Below are positions 1-6,559 of a stretch of 7,546 bases of DNA, piece by piece; positions within the stretch are counted from its first letter, which is position 1, and every line of letters begins with the position of its first letter. The translations under genes were made by a program, and so were the position numbers. The notes beneath the pieces are model-generated. The model did not search any database. It was not told the DNA's origin and worked only from the letters and a program-made list of their open reading frames with translations. Origin of the DNA: an uncultured Aquabacterium sp. (GTDB lineage Bacteria > Pseudomonadota > Gammaproteobacteria > Burkholderiales > Burkholderiaceae_C). Location: positions 1-7,546 of the forward strand of contig CALAKR010000455.1 of assembly GCA_937923225.1 (NCBI GenBank), in the 5' to 3' direction.

Positions 1-137
1 AGCGGATGGGCAGCTTCCAGGCCAGCGTCGGCTGGTTTCATGAACCCGGCATTATCCGCGATTGTCGGGAAACGTGCATGACAGTTTGATGGCCGACGGG
101 CTGCGTTCAGGTGCCGATCTGGCAGGGATCTCACGGC

Positions 138-151
138 GATCCGGCCGGATC
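138..151. promoter_or_regulatory. Perfect 14-bp palindrome GATCCGGCCGGATC
   Basis: The sequence reads the same on both strands over 14 bases without a spacer. It lies about 245 bases before the pntAA start. A dimeric regulator could bind here, but in GC-rich DNA a palindrome of this length could also arise by chance. No family consensus was recognised. Confidence 0.3.
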
Positions 152-216
152 TGTCGCGAAGACGGTCGCAAAGCGCCCCGCGCCTGCTGCCCGCAGCACT
201 CAGGTATGATTGCAAA

Positions 217-236
217 CTGACAACATTGATTGTCAG
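217..236. promoter_or_regulatory. Inverted repeat CTGACAA-N6-TTGTCAG
   Basis: Two perfect 7-base arms flank a 6-base centre. The symmetry extends to 10 bases per arm (AAACTGACAA and its complement) if one G at 237 is looped out, and a T-run follows (TTTTT, 238-242). Two readings are possible: an operator in the pntAA control region, or a weak intrinsic terminator of a gene further left. The AT-rich composition stands out against its surroundings. It lies just downstream of the -10-like TATGAT at 205-210. Confidence 0.4.
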
Positions 237-287
237 GTTTTTGTCTGCCACGACGATGGACAGACCGCATTCGCATGCGCAAGCTAC

Positions 288-324
288 GGAACACGCCGCA
301 AACCTGTGTATGCTGCCGTGTTCC
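288..324. promoter_or_regulatory. Spaced inverted repeat GGAACACG-N21-CGTGTTCC
   Basis: Two perfect 8-base arms at 288-295 and 317-324 are separated by 21 bases. Arm centres are 29 bases apart, a little under three helical turns. The element lies 70-110 bases before pntAA, where an operator or leader hairpin would be expected. No regulator family is assigned. Confidence 0.35.
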
Positions 325-396
325 ACTTTGACACACACATAGACTCTCGCCCCAGCCCCGCGCCCGGGCGGGCATCCACCCCTAGGAGACCCACGT

Positions 397-1512
397 ATGC
401 TCATCGGCATACCCCTGGAAACTGTCGCGGGCGAGACCCGTGTGGCGTTCACGCCCGAGACAGTCAAGAAGCTCAAGGCCCAGGGCCACACCATCCGTGT
501 TCAATCCGGTGCCGGCATCGCCGCCAGCGCCACCGATGAGGCCTACGTGGCCGCCGGTGCCGAGATCACCGACGCCGCCGGCGCCCTGGGCGCCGACATG
601 GTGCTCAAGGTGCGTTCGCCCCAGGCGGCCGAACTGGCCCAGATGAAGCCCGGCACCGCGCTGGTCGGCATCCTCAACCCCTTCGACAAGGAAGGGCTGC
701 AGGCCCTGACGGACGCCAAGCTCACCGCCTTCGCGCTCGAAGCCGCGCCGCGCACCACCCGCGCGCAGAGCATGGACGTGCTGTCCTCGCAGGCCAACAT
801 CGCCGGCTACAAGGCCGTGATGATCGCCGCTGACAAGTACCAGCGCCTGTTCCCCATGCTGATGACAGCCGCCGGCACCATCAAGGCCGCCCGTGTCGTG
901 ATCCTGGGTGTGGGTGTGGCCGGTCTGCAGGCCATCGCCACGGCCAAGCGCCTGGGCGCGGTGATCGAAGCGTCTGATGTCCGCCCCTCCGTGAAGGAGC
1001 AGGTCGAATCGCTGGGCGCCAAGTTCATCGAGGTGCCCTACGAAACGGCTGAAGAGAAAGAAGCCGCCGAAGGCGTGGGCGGTTACGCCCGCCCGATGCC
1101 GCAAAGCTGGCTGGACCGCCAGAAGATCGAGGTCGCCAAGCGCGTGGCCCAGGCCGATGTCGTCATCACCACGGCCCTGATCCCCGGCCGCGCCGCGCCC
1201 GTGCTCGTCACGGAAGACATGGTCAAGGCCATGAAGCCCGGCTCGGTCATCGTCGACCTGGCGGCCCCGGCTGGCGGCAACTGCCCGCTGACCGAGCCTG
1301 GCCAGACCGTGGTCAAGCACGGTGTGACCCTGGTCGGTGAAACCAACCTGCCTGCCCTGGTGGCGGCGGACTCGTCCTCGCTGTACGCGCGCAACGTGCT
1401 GGACTTCCTCAAGCTGGTCTTCAACAAGGAAGGCCAGTTCCACGTGGACCTGGAGGACGACATCGTCAAGGCTTGCCTGATGTGTCGCGACGGTCAGCTG
1501 CTGCGCGCCTGA
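397..1512 (+). CDS. pntAA: NAD(P) transhydrogenase subunit alpha part 1 (NAD(H)-binding domain I)
   Basis: This is the soluble domain I of the proton-translocating transhydrogenase. It binds NAD(H) on the cytoplasmic face and passes hydride to NADP bound on PntB. The 371 residues match the split alpha-1 subunit (about 380 residues in Rhodospirillum rubrum). The Rossmann signature GVGVAG is at 171-176, followed by the acidic strand end EASD at 191-194. The loop that contacts the second domain is complete: R119, Q124, D127 and S130 correspond to R127, Q132, D135 and S138 of the R. rubrum protein, as I recall them. The conserved GETNLP is at 314-319. There are no membrane segments, as expected for the split form. 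The ATG is preceded by AGGAG (384-388) at 8 bases. It is the first gene of the operon; panD follows after 24 bases. Confidence 0.96.
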   Translation: MLIGIPLETVAGETRVAFTPETVKKLKAQGHTIRVQSGAGIAASATDEAYVAAGAEITDAAGALGADMVLKVRSPQAAELAQMKPGTALVGILNPFDKEGLQALTDAKLTAFALEAAPRTTRAQSMDVLSSQANIAGYKAVMIAADKYQRLFPMLMTAAGTIKAARVVILGVGVAGLQAIATAKRLGAVIEASDVRPSVKEQVESLGAKFIEVPYETAEEKEAAEGVGGYARPMPQSWLDRQKIEVAKRVAQADVVITTALIPGRAAPVLVTEDMVKAMKPGSVIVDLAAPAGGNCPLTEPGQTVVKHGVTLVGETNLPALVAADSSSLYARNVLDFLKLVFNKEGQFHVDLEDDIVKACLMCRDGQLLRA

Positions 1513-1536
1513 TCCTGGATTGAGAGAGAGATTGAT

Positions 1537-1899
1537 ATGCAACGCATGATGTTGCGGGCCAAGCTGCACCGCGCCACCGTGACCGAGGCTGACCTTCACT
1601 ACGAAGGCTCCTGCGGGATCGACGAGGACCTGCTCGAAGCGGCCGACATGAAGGAGTTCGAGCAGATCGAGCTCTACAACATCAACAACGGCGAGCGCTT
1701 TTCGACCTACATCATCAAGGCACCGCGCGGCTCGGGCGTGATCTCGCTCAACGGCGCGGCCGCCCGCAAGGCCCATGTGGGTGACCTGATGATCATCTGC
1801 ACCTACGGCCCCATGGGCGAAGCCGACGCTGCCGGCTACAAGCCCAAGGTGGTGCTGCTGGACGCCGAGAACCGCATCAAAGAGATCCGCAAGTTCTGA
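1537..1899 (+). CDS. panD: Aspartate 1-decarboxylase (pyruvoyl enzyme precursor)
   Basis: PanD removes the alpha-carboxyl of L-aspartate to give beta-alanine, used by PanC to make pantothenate and hence CoA. It is made as a proenzyme that cleaves itself between Gly24 and Ser25; Ser25 becomes the pyruvoyl cofactor. The self-cleavage site is intact (HYEGSC, 21-26). Other known active-site positions are also present: K9, R54, T57, Y58 and N72, with E. coli numbering applying without gaps. The length of 120 residues is slightly short of the E. coli enzyme (126), the difference being at the C-terminus. The start is the ATG after the purine-rich GAGAGAGAG at 1522-1530. It lies 24 bases after pntAA and 24 bases before pntAB, so it is almost certainly co-transcribed with the transhydrogenase. 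Base composition matches its neighbours, so there is no sign of recent transfer. Confidence 0.96.
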   Translation: MQRMMLRAKLHRATVTEADLHYEGSCGIDEDLLEAADMKEFEQIELYNINNGERFSTYIIKAPRGSGVISLNGAAARKAHVGDLMIICTYGPMGEADAAGYKPKVVLLDAENRIKEIRKF

Positions 1900-1923
1900 C
1901 ATAAGACATTGGAGAAGACGACG

Positions 1924-2232
1924 ATGGAAGCCATCTCTCACGTTGTCACCAACCTGACCATCTTCGTGCTGGCGATCTACGTCGGCTACCACGTGGTCTG
2001 GACGGTGACCCCCGCCCTGCACACCCCCCTGATGGCCGTGACCAACGCGGTCTCCGCCATCGTCATCGTGGGCGCCATGCTGGCCGCCGCGCTCACCGTC
2101 ACGCCCCTGGGCAAGACCATGGGCGTGCTGGCCGTGGCGCTGGCGGCGGTGAACGTGTTCGGTGGCTTCCTGGTCACCCGCCGCATGCTGGAAATGTTCA
2201 AGAAGAAAGACAAGAAGGCGGGGGCCAAGTGA
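1924..2232 (+). CDS. pntAB: NAD(P) transhydrogenase subunit alpha part 2 (membrane domain)
   Basis: This small membrane subunit is the alpha part of domain II, which forms the proton channel together with PntB. The 102 residues carry three hydrophobic segments at about 8-27, 36-59 and 64-88, then end in a Lys-rich cytoplasmic tail (MFKKKDKK). That is the usual layout of the split alpha-2 subunit. An in-frame TTG at 1909 would give a longer protein, but GGAGAAG at 1911-1917 is an ideal ribosome binding site 6 bases before the ATG at 1924, so I take the ATG. The stop codon overlaps the pntB start (TGATG), which suggests translational coupling of the two membrane subunits. Confidence 0.95.
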   Translation: MEAISHVVTNLTIFVLAIYVGYHVVWTVTPALHTPLMAVTNAVSAIVIVGAMLAAALTVTPLGKTMGVLAVALAAVNVFGGFLVTRRMLEMFKKKDKKAGAK

Positions 2233-3794
2233 TGAGCATGAATTTGATCACCCTGCTGTACCTGGTCGCCTCGGTGTTCTTCATCCAGGCGCTCAAGGGC
2301 CTGAGCCACCCGACCACGTCCATCCGCGGCAACGTCTTCGGCATGACCGGCATGGCGATCGCCGTGCTGACCACCATCGGCCTGATCCATGGCCAGGCCC
2401 AGGCACTGGGCGTGAACTTCGGCCAGGGCATCGCCTACGTGCTGGCGGCCGTGGTCGTCGGCGGTGGCGCCGGTGCCGTGATGGCCAACCGCGTCGAGAT
2501 GACCAAGATGCCCGAGCTGGTGGCCTTCATGCACAGCATGATCGGCCTGGCCGCGGTGTTCATCGCCGTGGCCGTGGTGGCCGAGCCGGCCGCCTTCGGC
2601 CTGGTGCCCGCCATCGTCAAGGAAGTCGTGGCCGTGGGCGATCCGGTGGCTGTGTCGGCCCAGATCGGCACGCTGCAGCTCGACGCCATCGTGCCGTCGC
2701 CGGTGGTGGTCGAAGCCACCGCCGTGTCCACGGGTGTGGGCCAGATCCCCGCCGGCAACCGCCTGGAGCTGTTCCTGGGCGCGGCCATCGGCGCGATCAC
2801 TTTCAGCGGCTCGGTCATCGCCTTCGGCAAACTCAGCGGCAAGTACAAGTTCCGCCTGTTCCAGGGCGCGCCGGTGCAGTTCAAGGGCCAGCACATGCTC
2901 AACCTGGTGCTGGCGCTGGCCACCATCGGCCTGGGCCTGGTCTTCATGGCCACCGAGCGCTGGGACGCCTTCTTCGCCATGCTGGCGCTGAGCTTCATCC
3001 TGGGCGTGCTGATCATCATCCCGATCGGCGGCGCCGACATGCCGGTGGTGGTGTCCATGCTCAACAGCTACTCGGGCTGGGCGGCAGCGGGCATCGGCTT
3101 CTCGCTGAACAACTCCATGCTGATCATTGCCGGCTCACTGGTGGGCAGCTCGGGCGCGATCCTGAGCTACATCATGTGCAAGGCCATGAACCGCTCGTTC
3201 TTCAACGTGATCCTGGGTGGCTTCGGGGGTGACGCGGGTGCCGCGGCCGCTGGCGGCGCGCAGCAGCAGCGCCCCGTCAAGAGCGGCAGCGCCGACGACG
3301 CCGCCTTCGTGCTGGGCAATGCCGAGACCGTGATCATCGTGCCCGGCTACGGCCTGGCCGTGGCCCGCGCGCAGCACGCCGTGAAGGAACTGGCCGCCAA
3401 GCTCACCGAGAAGGGCGTGACCGTCAAGTACGCCATCCACCCGGTGGCGGGCCGCATGCCCGGCCACATGAACGTGCTGCTGGCCGAGGCCGAAGTGCCG
3501 TATGACCAGGTCTTCGAGATGGAGGACATCAACGGCGAGTTCGGCCAGGCCGACGTGGCCATCATCCTGGGCGCCAACGACGTGGTGAACCCGGCGGCCC
3601 ACGTCAAGGGCAGCCCGATCTACGGCATGCCGATCCTGGAGGCCTACAAGGCCAGGACGGTGATCGTGAACAAGCGCTCCATGGCCTCGGGCTATGCGGG
3701 CCTGGACAACGAACTGTTCTACATGGACAAGACCATGATGGTCTTCGGCGACGCCAAGAAGGTGGTCGAAGAGATGGTCAAGGCGGTGGAGTGA
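2232..3794 (+). CDS. pntB: NAD(P) transhydrogenase subunit beta (membrane domain plus NADP(H)-binding domain III)
   Basis: PntB completes the proton channel and carries the NADP(H)-binding domain III. The first roughly 330 residues are membrane segments. They include H101 in FMHSMIG, the counterpart of E. coli beta-His91 implicated in proton transfer, and the invariant GGADMPVVVSMLNSYSGW at 266-283. An Ala/Gly/Gln-rich linker (332-358) leads to domain III, with GYG at 372-374, HPVAGRMPGHMNVLL at 403-417, GANDVVNP at 447-454 and KRSMASGYAG at 481-490. All expected NADP-site motifs are present. At 520 residues it is longer than the E. coli protein (462); most of the excess is a loop at about 117-178. 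Start choice: ATG 2232 overlaps the pntAB stop by one base; GTG 2229 and ATG 2238 are alternatives. It is the last gene of the operon, with a hairpin terminator 57 bases on. Confidence 0.96.
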   Translation: MSMNLITLLYLVASVFFIQALKGLSHPTTSIRGNVFGMTGMAIAVLTTIGLIHGQAQALGVNFGQGIAYVLAAVVVGGGAGAVMANRVEMTKMPELVAFMHSMIGLAAVFIAVAVVAEPAAFGLVPAIVKEVVAVGDPVAVSAQIGTLQLDAIVPSPVVVEATAVSTGVGQIPAGNRLELFLGAAIGAITFSGSVIAFGKLSGKYKFRLFQGAPVQFKGQHMLNLVLALATIGLGLVFMATERWDAFFAMLALSFILGVLIIIPIGGADMPVVVSMLNSYSGWAAAGIGFSLNNSMLIIAGSLVGSSGAILSYIMCKAMNRSFFNVILGGFGGDAGAAAAGGAQQQRPVKSGSADDAAFVLGNAETVIIVPGYGLAVARAQHAVKELAAKLTEKGVTVKYAIHPVAGRMPGHMNVLLAEAEVPYDQVFEMEDINGEFGQADVAIILGANDVVNPAAHVKGSPIYGMPILEAYKARTVIVNKRSMASGYAGLDNELFYMDKTMMVFGDAKKVVEEMVKAVE

Positions 3795-3851
3795 TGTGGA
3801 TGGCGCGGCGGCAGCAGTCGCTGCGCTGAATCACCCGCAGCTTCCATGCAA

Positions 3852-3873
3852 AAGGGGCCCGAGAGGGCCCCTT
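3852..3873. terminator. Bidirectional intrinsic terminator between convergent genes
   Basis: A perfect 9-bp stem (AAGGGGCCC with GGGCCCCTT) closes a GAGA tetraloop. On the - strand the stem runs directly into TTTT, giving a classical terminator for the gene ending at 3919. On the + strand the T-run (3878-3881) follows four bases later, so it can also end the pnt operon. It is the only strong hairpin in the 124 bases between the two convergent stop codons. Confidence 0.85.
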
Positions 3874-3918
3874 CATGTTTTGTCCCCCGCGTTGTTGCCG
3901 ACGCGGCGGATCACTGTT

Positions 3919-5136
3919 TCAGCCGCCGTTGTTGCGCGTGGCGATGAACGGCGCCACGTAGCGCCCGGTGTAGCCCTGGCCGGGGTTGACCTGCACGGAA
4001 GTGGGTTGCTGCTGCGGCGAAGGCTGCATGGTCTTGGTGATGTCGACCACGCCACCGGCCGCGGCGGCATTGGGGCCGAAGAAAGCGCCTTGCACGAAGC
4101 CTGTCACGCTGCCGCGGGCATCGTTGGTGCCGACGGATGTCGACGTGAAGGTGGAGCCCTGGATAGTCCCTGCAGCGGTGAAGCCCACCTGGCCGGTCAG
4201 GATGGTGCCGTTGGTTGATGCCTGCGTGGACACGGTGCCGTCAGAGCCGCCGTTCCAGGTGCCGGACCAGGAGCCTTGACCGTTGGCTCCGCCGTTGAAG
4301 TTGACCGTCATGGCGACCGCGTTGCCGTAGTGGTCGCTGCCGTTGTAGTTCGCCTGTGCGGAGCCACGAAGGGCTTCCATGTCCGCTGCTGGGGTGGTGT
4401 AGCCGATCACGCCCCAGCTGCCTTGAACAGAGCCCTGCGGGCCCTTCACATAGGTCACCAGCTTGAAGTGGGTGGCGGCAACCTGCTCAGGCGAGTAGCC
4501 ATTGCCGGCCTTCTGCGGGTCCTGGCCGATCGCATAGACACCGTTGTTGCCATAGTAGAAGTTGCCGGGTGTTTCGCCAAGGTAGGGGCTGATGCCGTTG
4601 GTATATGTGAGATCGCCGGATGTCGACAGCTGGAAGGGTACGTTCGTGCTTGACAGCACGGTGGCGTTCAAACCGATGACCTGCGGCAGGAGCGCTGAGC
4701 TCCCTTCACCTTCAGATTGCGCCGCCTGGACAATGTCGCCGTTCAGGCGGAAAGCCTGAACATCTGTCCGTTCGGGGAGGTCTTGGAAATCATTGGGATC
4801 GCCCACGATGTACATGCCGAAGCCACAGATGCCACCTGAAGCGCATGGGGGCGTCACAGGTTGTGGCACTGGCGGCGTGGTATTGGTGGTCTGCGCCAGC
4901 GGGCGGTAGGGATCGGTTGCGGCACGCGGCGCAGCCACCGGCTGCGTGTCACCCGCGGCGGTGGGCTCGAATTCAGCCCAGGGGCCCCAGCTGCTGGTGG
5001 AGTCTTCCTGGATGCTGACATTGCCGTACAGCGTGACGCTGCGCAGCTGGGCTTCCGTGGCAGTGGCGTGTGCCGAAGTCTGCCAGCACAGGGCGGCGGC
5101 CAGGGCCACGGTGGAAAGGCGGAAAGTGGTGTTCAT
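3919..5136 (-). CDS. Exported Slam-dependent cargo protein with C-terminal TbpB-like beta-barrel domain
   Basis: This is a 405-residue secreted protein. A signal peptide (hydrophobic core 10-18) ends in SAHA, giving predicted signal peptidase I cleavage after A24. C17 is preceded by Leu and does not form a lipobox, so it should not be a lipoprotein. The mature N-terminus has a Trp-rich WGPW motif (50-53). A Pro/Thr-rich linker (about 78-97) and a possible disulfide pair (C98, C104) follow, then a middle or 'handle' region (about 105-250). Residues 255-367 show the Gly/aromatic alternating pattern of the TbpB barrel family (PF01298 as I recall): a YNG strand start, GSWSGTW at 288-294, and the hallmark GFVQGAFFGPNAA at 346-358. 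A polar Gln/Pro-rich tail of about 37 residues follows. AGGAG (5149-5145) lies 8 bases before the ATG. It sits 23 bases after the Slam gene, the usual partner of such proteins. The ligand is unknown; haem or another metal compound is plausible from hemophilin-like relatives. Confidence 0.8.
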   Translation of the reverse strand: MNTTFRLSTVALAAALCWQTSAHATATEAQLRSVTLYGNVSIQEDSTSSWGPWAEFEPTAAGDTQPVAAPRAATDPYRPLAQTTNTTPPVPQPVTPPCASGGICGFGMYIVGDPNDFQDLPERTDVQAFRLNGDIVQAAQSEGEGSSALLPQVIGLNATVLSSTNVPFQLSTSGDLTYTNGISPYLGETPGNFYYGNNGVYAIGQDPQKAGNGYSPEQVAATHFKLVTYVKGPQGSVQGSWGVIGYTTPAADMEALRGSAQANYNGSDHYGNAVAMTVNFNGGANGQGSWSGTWNGGSDGTVSTQASTNGTILTGQVGFTAAGTIQGSTFTSTSVGTNDARGSVTGFVQGAFFGPNAAAAGGVVDITKTMQPSPQQQPTSVQVNPGQGYTGRYVAPFIATRNNGG

Positions 5137-5159
5137 GGGGACTGCTCCTGTGTGAGTGC

Positions 5160-6476
5160 TCAGAACCCGCGGCCCAGCGTGATTTGCACGGTGTCGCGGT
5201 CATAGCCATAGAGGCTCAGGTTGGCCTCGTTGTGGACATTGGTGATGGTGGCCGAGAGCTGCCATTTCTCCAGCCAGCCGGTCTGGAAGGTGTGGCTGGC
5301 GCCCAGTTCGACGCGGTGCTCGGTTTCGCGGCGGGCTGCGTTGAACAGGGGCTCGACACCGTCGTAGCGGGCACGGCGCCAGGCGGCACGGGCGAACAGG
5401 TCGCCGCCGTTCCAGGCGCGCAGGCGCGCGCCGACGAAGTATTCGTAGCCGTCGTTGCTGAAGCGGTCGGCGTCGGCCGATTCATCGAACCAGCGGCCGC
5501 CGGCCTGCACAGCCAGCTGCCCGCGGTTGAACAGGTGCCCGTAGGCCAGGCCGACCGAGCGGTAGTTGCTGTCGCGGCCTGTGTCGATGCTGCGCTTGAA
5601 GTCGCGGTGCATCCACTGCACATCACCCGTGATCTCGCCGTTGAGGCCCACGCGCACCGAGGCAGACGGGCTCAGCGAGGTGTACACGCCCAGGGTGTCG
5701 CCACCGAAGGTGAGGTGGTCGACCTGCAGGTTGATGTTGCCGCGCCAGGCGCTGCCCACGATCAGGGTGGGGCCGGTGGCCAGGGTCACGACGCCGAGGT
5801 CGTAGTCATGCTCTTGGTTGTAGCCCTTGTAGTACAGGCCTGCCTGGCTGACCCAGCCGAAGCGCGCGGTGGCTTGCCCGATCCGCACAGGCGCGGGGCT
5901 GAGCCAGGTGTGCGTCAGGCCGGCCTGGCCCACCACGCCCCAGTCGGAGGTTTTCAGGCTGCTGGGCGTGAGCAGGAGGCCGGGGCCGATCAGGGCGTTG
6001 TCCGGCCCGGCGTTCACGTTGCTGTCGTACAGCAGGCCCAGCGATACGTTGGGTTCGAACTTGTGCGGCTTTTCGAACGCGGCCTTTTCTTCAAGCTCCA
6101 GCTGCTTGAGGAAGGACAGCACCGACAGCTTGACGTTCTCGGGCGTCTGCGGGTCGTCCAGCACGCGTTGCGACTCGGCCTTGGCGCGCGCGAAGTTCAG
6201 CGTGCGGTAATAGGCCACGGCCAGTTCCATCCGAGCGCGGTTGAGCGTGGGGTCTCCGGCCAGCAGGCTTTCCAGGCTCTCGATGGCCGTGTAGGGCGCA
6301 CCGGTTTCTCGCTGGTAAAGGGCCTGGCGGTACTGCTCATCGACCGTGGCGCTGCCGGATTGCGCGTGGGCGCTGCCCAGGGGGGCAATCAGGCCTGCGA
6401 GGCAGGCAGCGATGGCGATGGGGCGACGGCATCGACTGGGGGTGCGGAGCGTCAGCGGCGTGGTGTTGTGGGGCAT
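5160..6476 (-). CDS. Slam-family outer-membrane translocator (type XI secretion, TPR plus DUF560 barrel)
   Basis: Slam proteins move TbpB-type barrel proteins across the outer membrane, either to the surface or into the medium. The 438-residue precursor has a signal peptide (core about 20-34) with predicted cleavage after A38 (SAHA/QS). About 45-115 form two TPR-like helical repeats (AYYRTLNFARAKA in the second), the periplasmic part. From about 142 to the end is a beta-barrel with alternating polar and hydrophobic strands. The family signature LLYDSNVN is at 148-155, and the typical ending SLYGYDRD (421-428) leads to a terminal Phe, the usual outer-membrane insertion signal. The length is near that of characterised Slams, which carry a longer TPR region. 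AGGA (6486-6483) stands 6 bases before the ATG. It is the first gene of a two-gene unit with its presumed cargo. Other TPR-porin assemblies are possible, but the barrel signature and the neighbour favour Slam. Confidence 0.87.
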   Translation of the reverse strand: MPHNTTPLTLRTPSRCRRPIAIAACLAGLIAPLGSAHAQSGSATVDEQYRQALYQRETGAPYTAIESLESLLAGDPTLNRARMELAVAYYRTLNFARAKAESQRVLDDPQTPENVKLSVLSFLKQLELEEKAAFEKPHKFEPNVSLGLLYDSNVNAGPDNALIGPGLLLTPSSLKTSDWGVVGQAGLTHTWLSPAPVRIGQATARFGWVSQAGLYYKGYNQEHDYDLGVVTLATGPTLIVGSAWRGNINLQVDHLTFGGDTLGVYTSLSPSASVRVGLNGEITGDVQWMHRDFKRSIDTGRDSNYRSVGLAYGHLFNRGQLAVQAGGRWFDESADADRFSNDGYEYFVGARLRAWNGGDLFARAAWRRARYDGVEPLFNAARRETEHRVELGASHTFQTGWLEKWQLSATITNVHNEANLSLYGYDRDTVQITLGRGF

Positions 6477-6494
6477 CGGTGGTCCTGGCGGATC

Positions 6495-6510
6495 ATGTTT
6501 CTAGAAACAT
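6495..6510. promoter_or_regulatory. Perfect 16-bp palindrome, probable operator of the Slam/cargo unit
   Basis: ATGTTTCTAGAAACAT is identical on both strands over all 16 bases. Its near edge is 18 bases from the Slam start codon. It overlaps the last two bases of the candidate -10 and would cover the transcription start, where a dimeric repressor (TetR, MarR or similar type) would block transcription. It does not resemble the Fur box. The AT-rich sequence in GC-rich surroundings makes chance unlikely. The regulator is not encoded in the window. Confidence 0.65.
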
Positions 6511-6538
6511 TGTGAAATATGCCCGCTTGGGCTGTCGA
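6509..6538 (-). promoter_or_regulatory. Candidate sigma-70 promoter of the Slam/cargo unit
   Basis: On the - strand, TCGACA (6538-6533, five of six bases to consensus) is followed by an 18-base spacer and CACAAT (6514-6509, four of six). Transcription would start near 6502, in the middle of the 16-bp palindrome. The spacer itself contains a small inverted repeat (GCCC-N4-GGGC, 6521-6532). Confidence 0.45.
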
Positions 6539-6559
6539 GCCTGGAGTGACGCCGATTTC

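Larger units (their letters stand above)
1..396. other. Non-coding leader region upstream of pntAA
   Basis: No convincing gene is visible in this stretch. One + frame is open from the left edge to a TGA at 87-89 and could be the last 28 residues of an upstream gene, but it is too short to identify. The region holds three dyad symmetries (138-151, 217-236, 288-324), listed separately. A -10-like TATGAT at 205-210 has no good -35 partner, and a perfect TTGACA at 328-333 has no usable -10, so I could not place the operon promoter with confidence. The Shine-Dalgarno sequence of pntAA lies at the right end (AGGAG, 384-388). Confidence 0.6.

Noticed and set aside
1..89. Tail of an upstream + gene, or start of a - gene at position 41
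   Set aside because: Both frames are open only over a short piece at the window edge, with no recognisable motif or good ribosome binding site.
328..333. Perfect -35 box TTGACA upstream of pntAA
   Set aside because: The bases 15-19 downstream are C-rich (around 349-358) and give no -10; TAGACT at 340-345 is too close.
1909..1923. TTG start for pntAB
   Set aside because: It lies within or before the ribosome binding site GGAGAAG that serves the ATG at 1924, and adds five residues not expected in the family.
382..2022. Long - strand open frame of 546 codons
   Set aside because: It runs antisense across pntAA, panD and the start of pntAB, whose families are certain. Its product is His/Gly/Asp-rich and resembles nothing; this is the usual GC-rich shadow.
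1986..2894. - strand open frame of 302 codons, and the + frame at 2162-3232
   Set aside because: Both overlap pntAB/pntB in other frames and give compositionally biased products.
5080..5136. Lipoprotein signal in the Slam cargo (C17)
   Set aside because: The residues before C17 are Ala-Ala-Leu; a lipobox needs Gly, Ala or Ser directly before Cys. A good signal peptidase I site follows at 22-24.
5070..6515. Long + strand open frame of 481 codons
   Set aside because: It is antisense to the Slam gene, which has a signal peptide, ribosome binding site and family motifs. The + frame has a low-complexity Val/Gly/Ala product.
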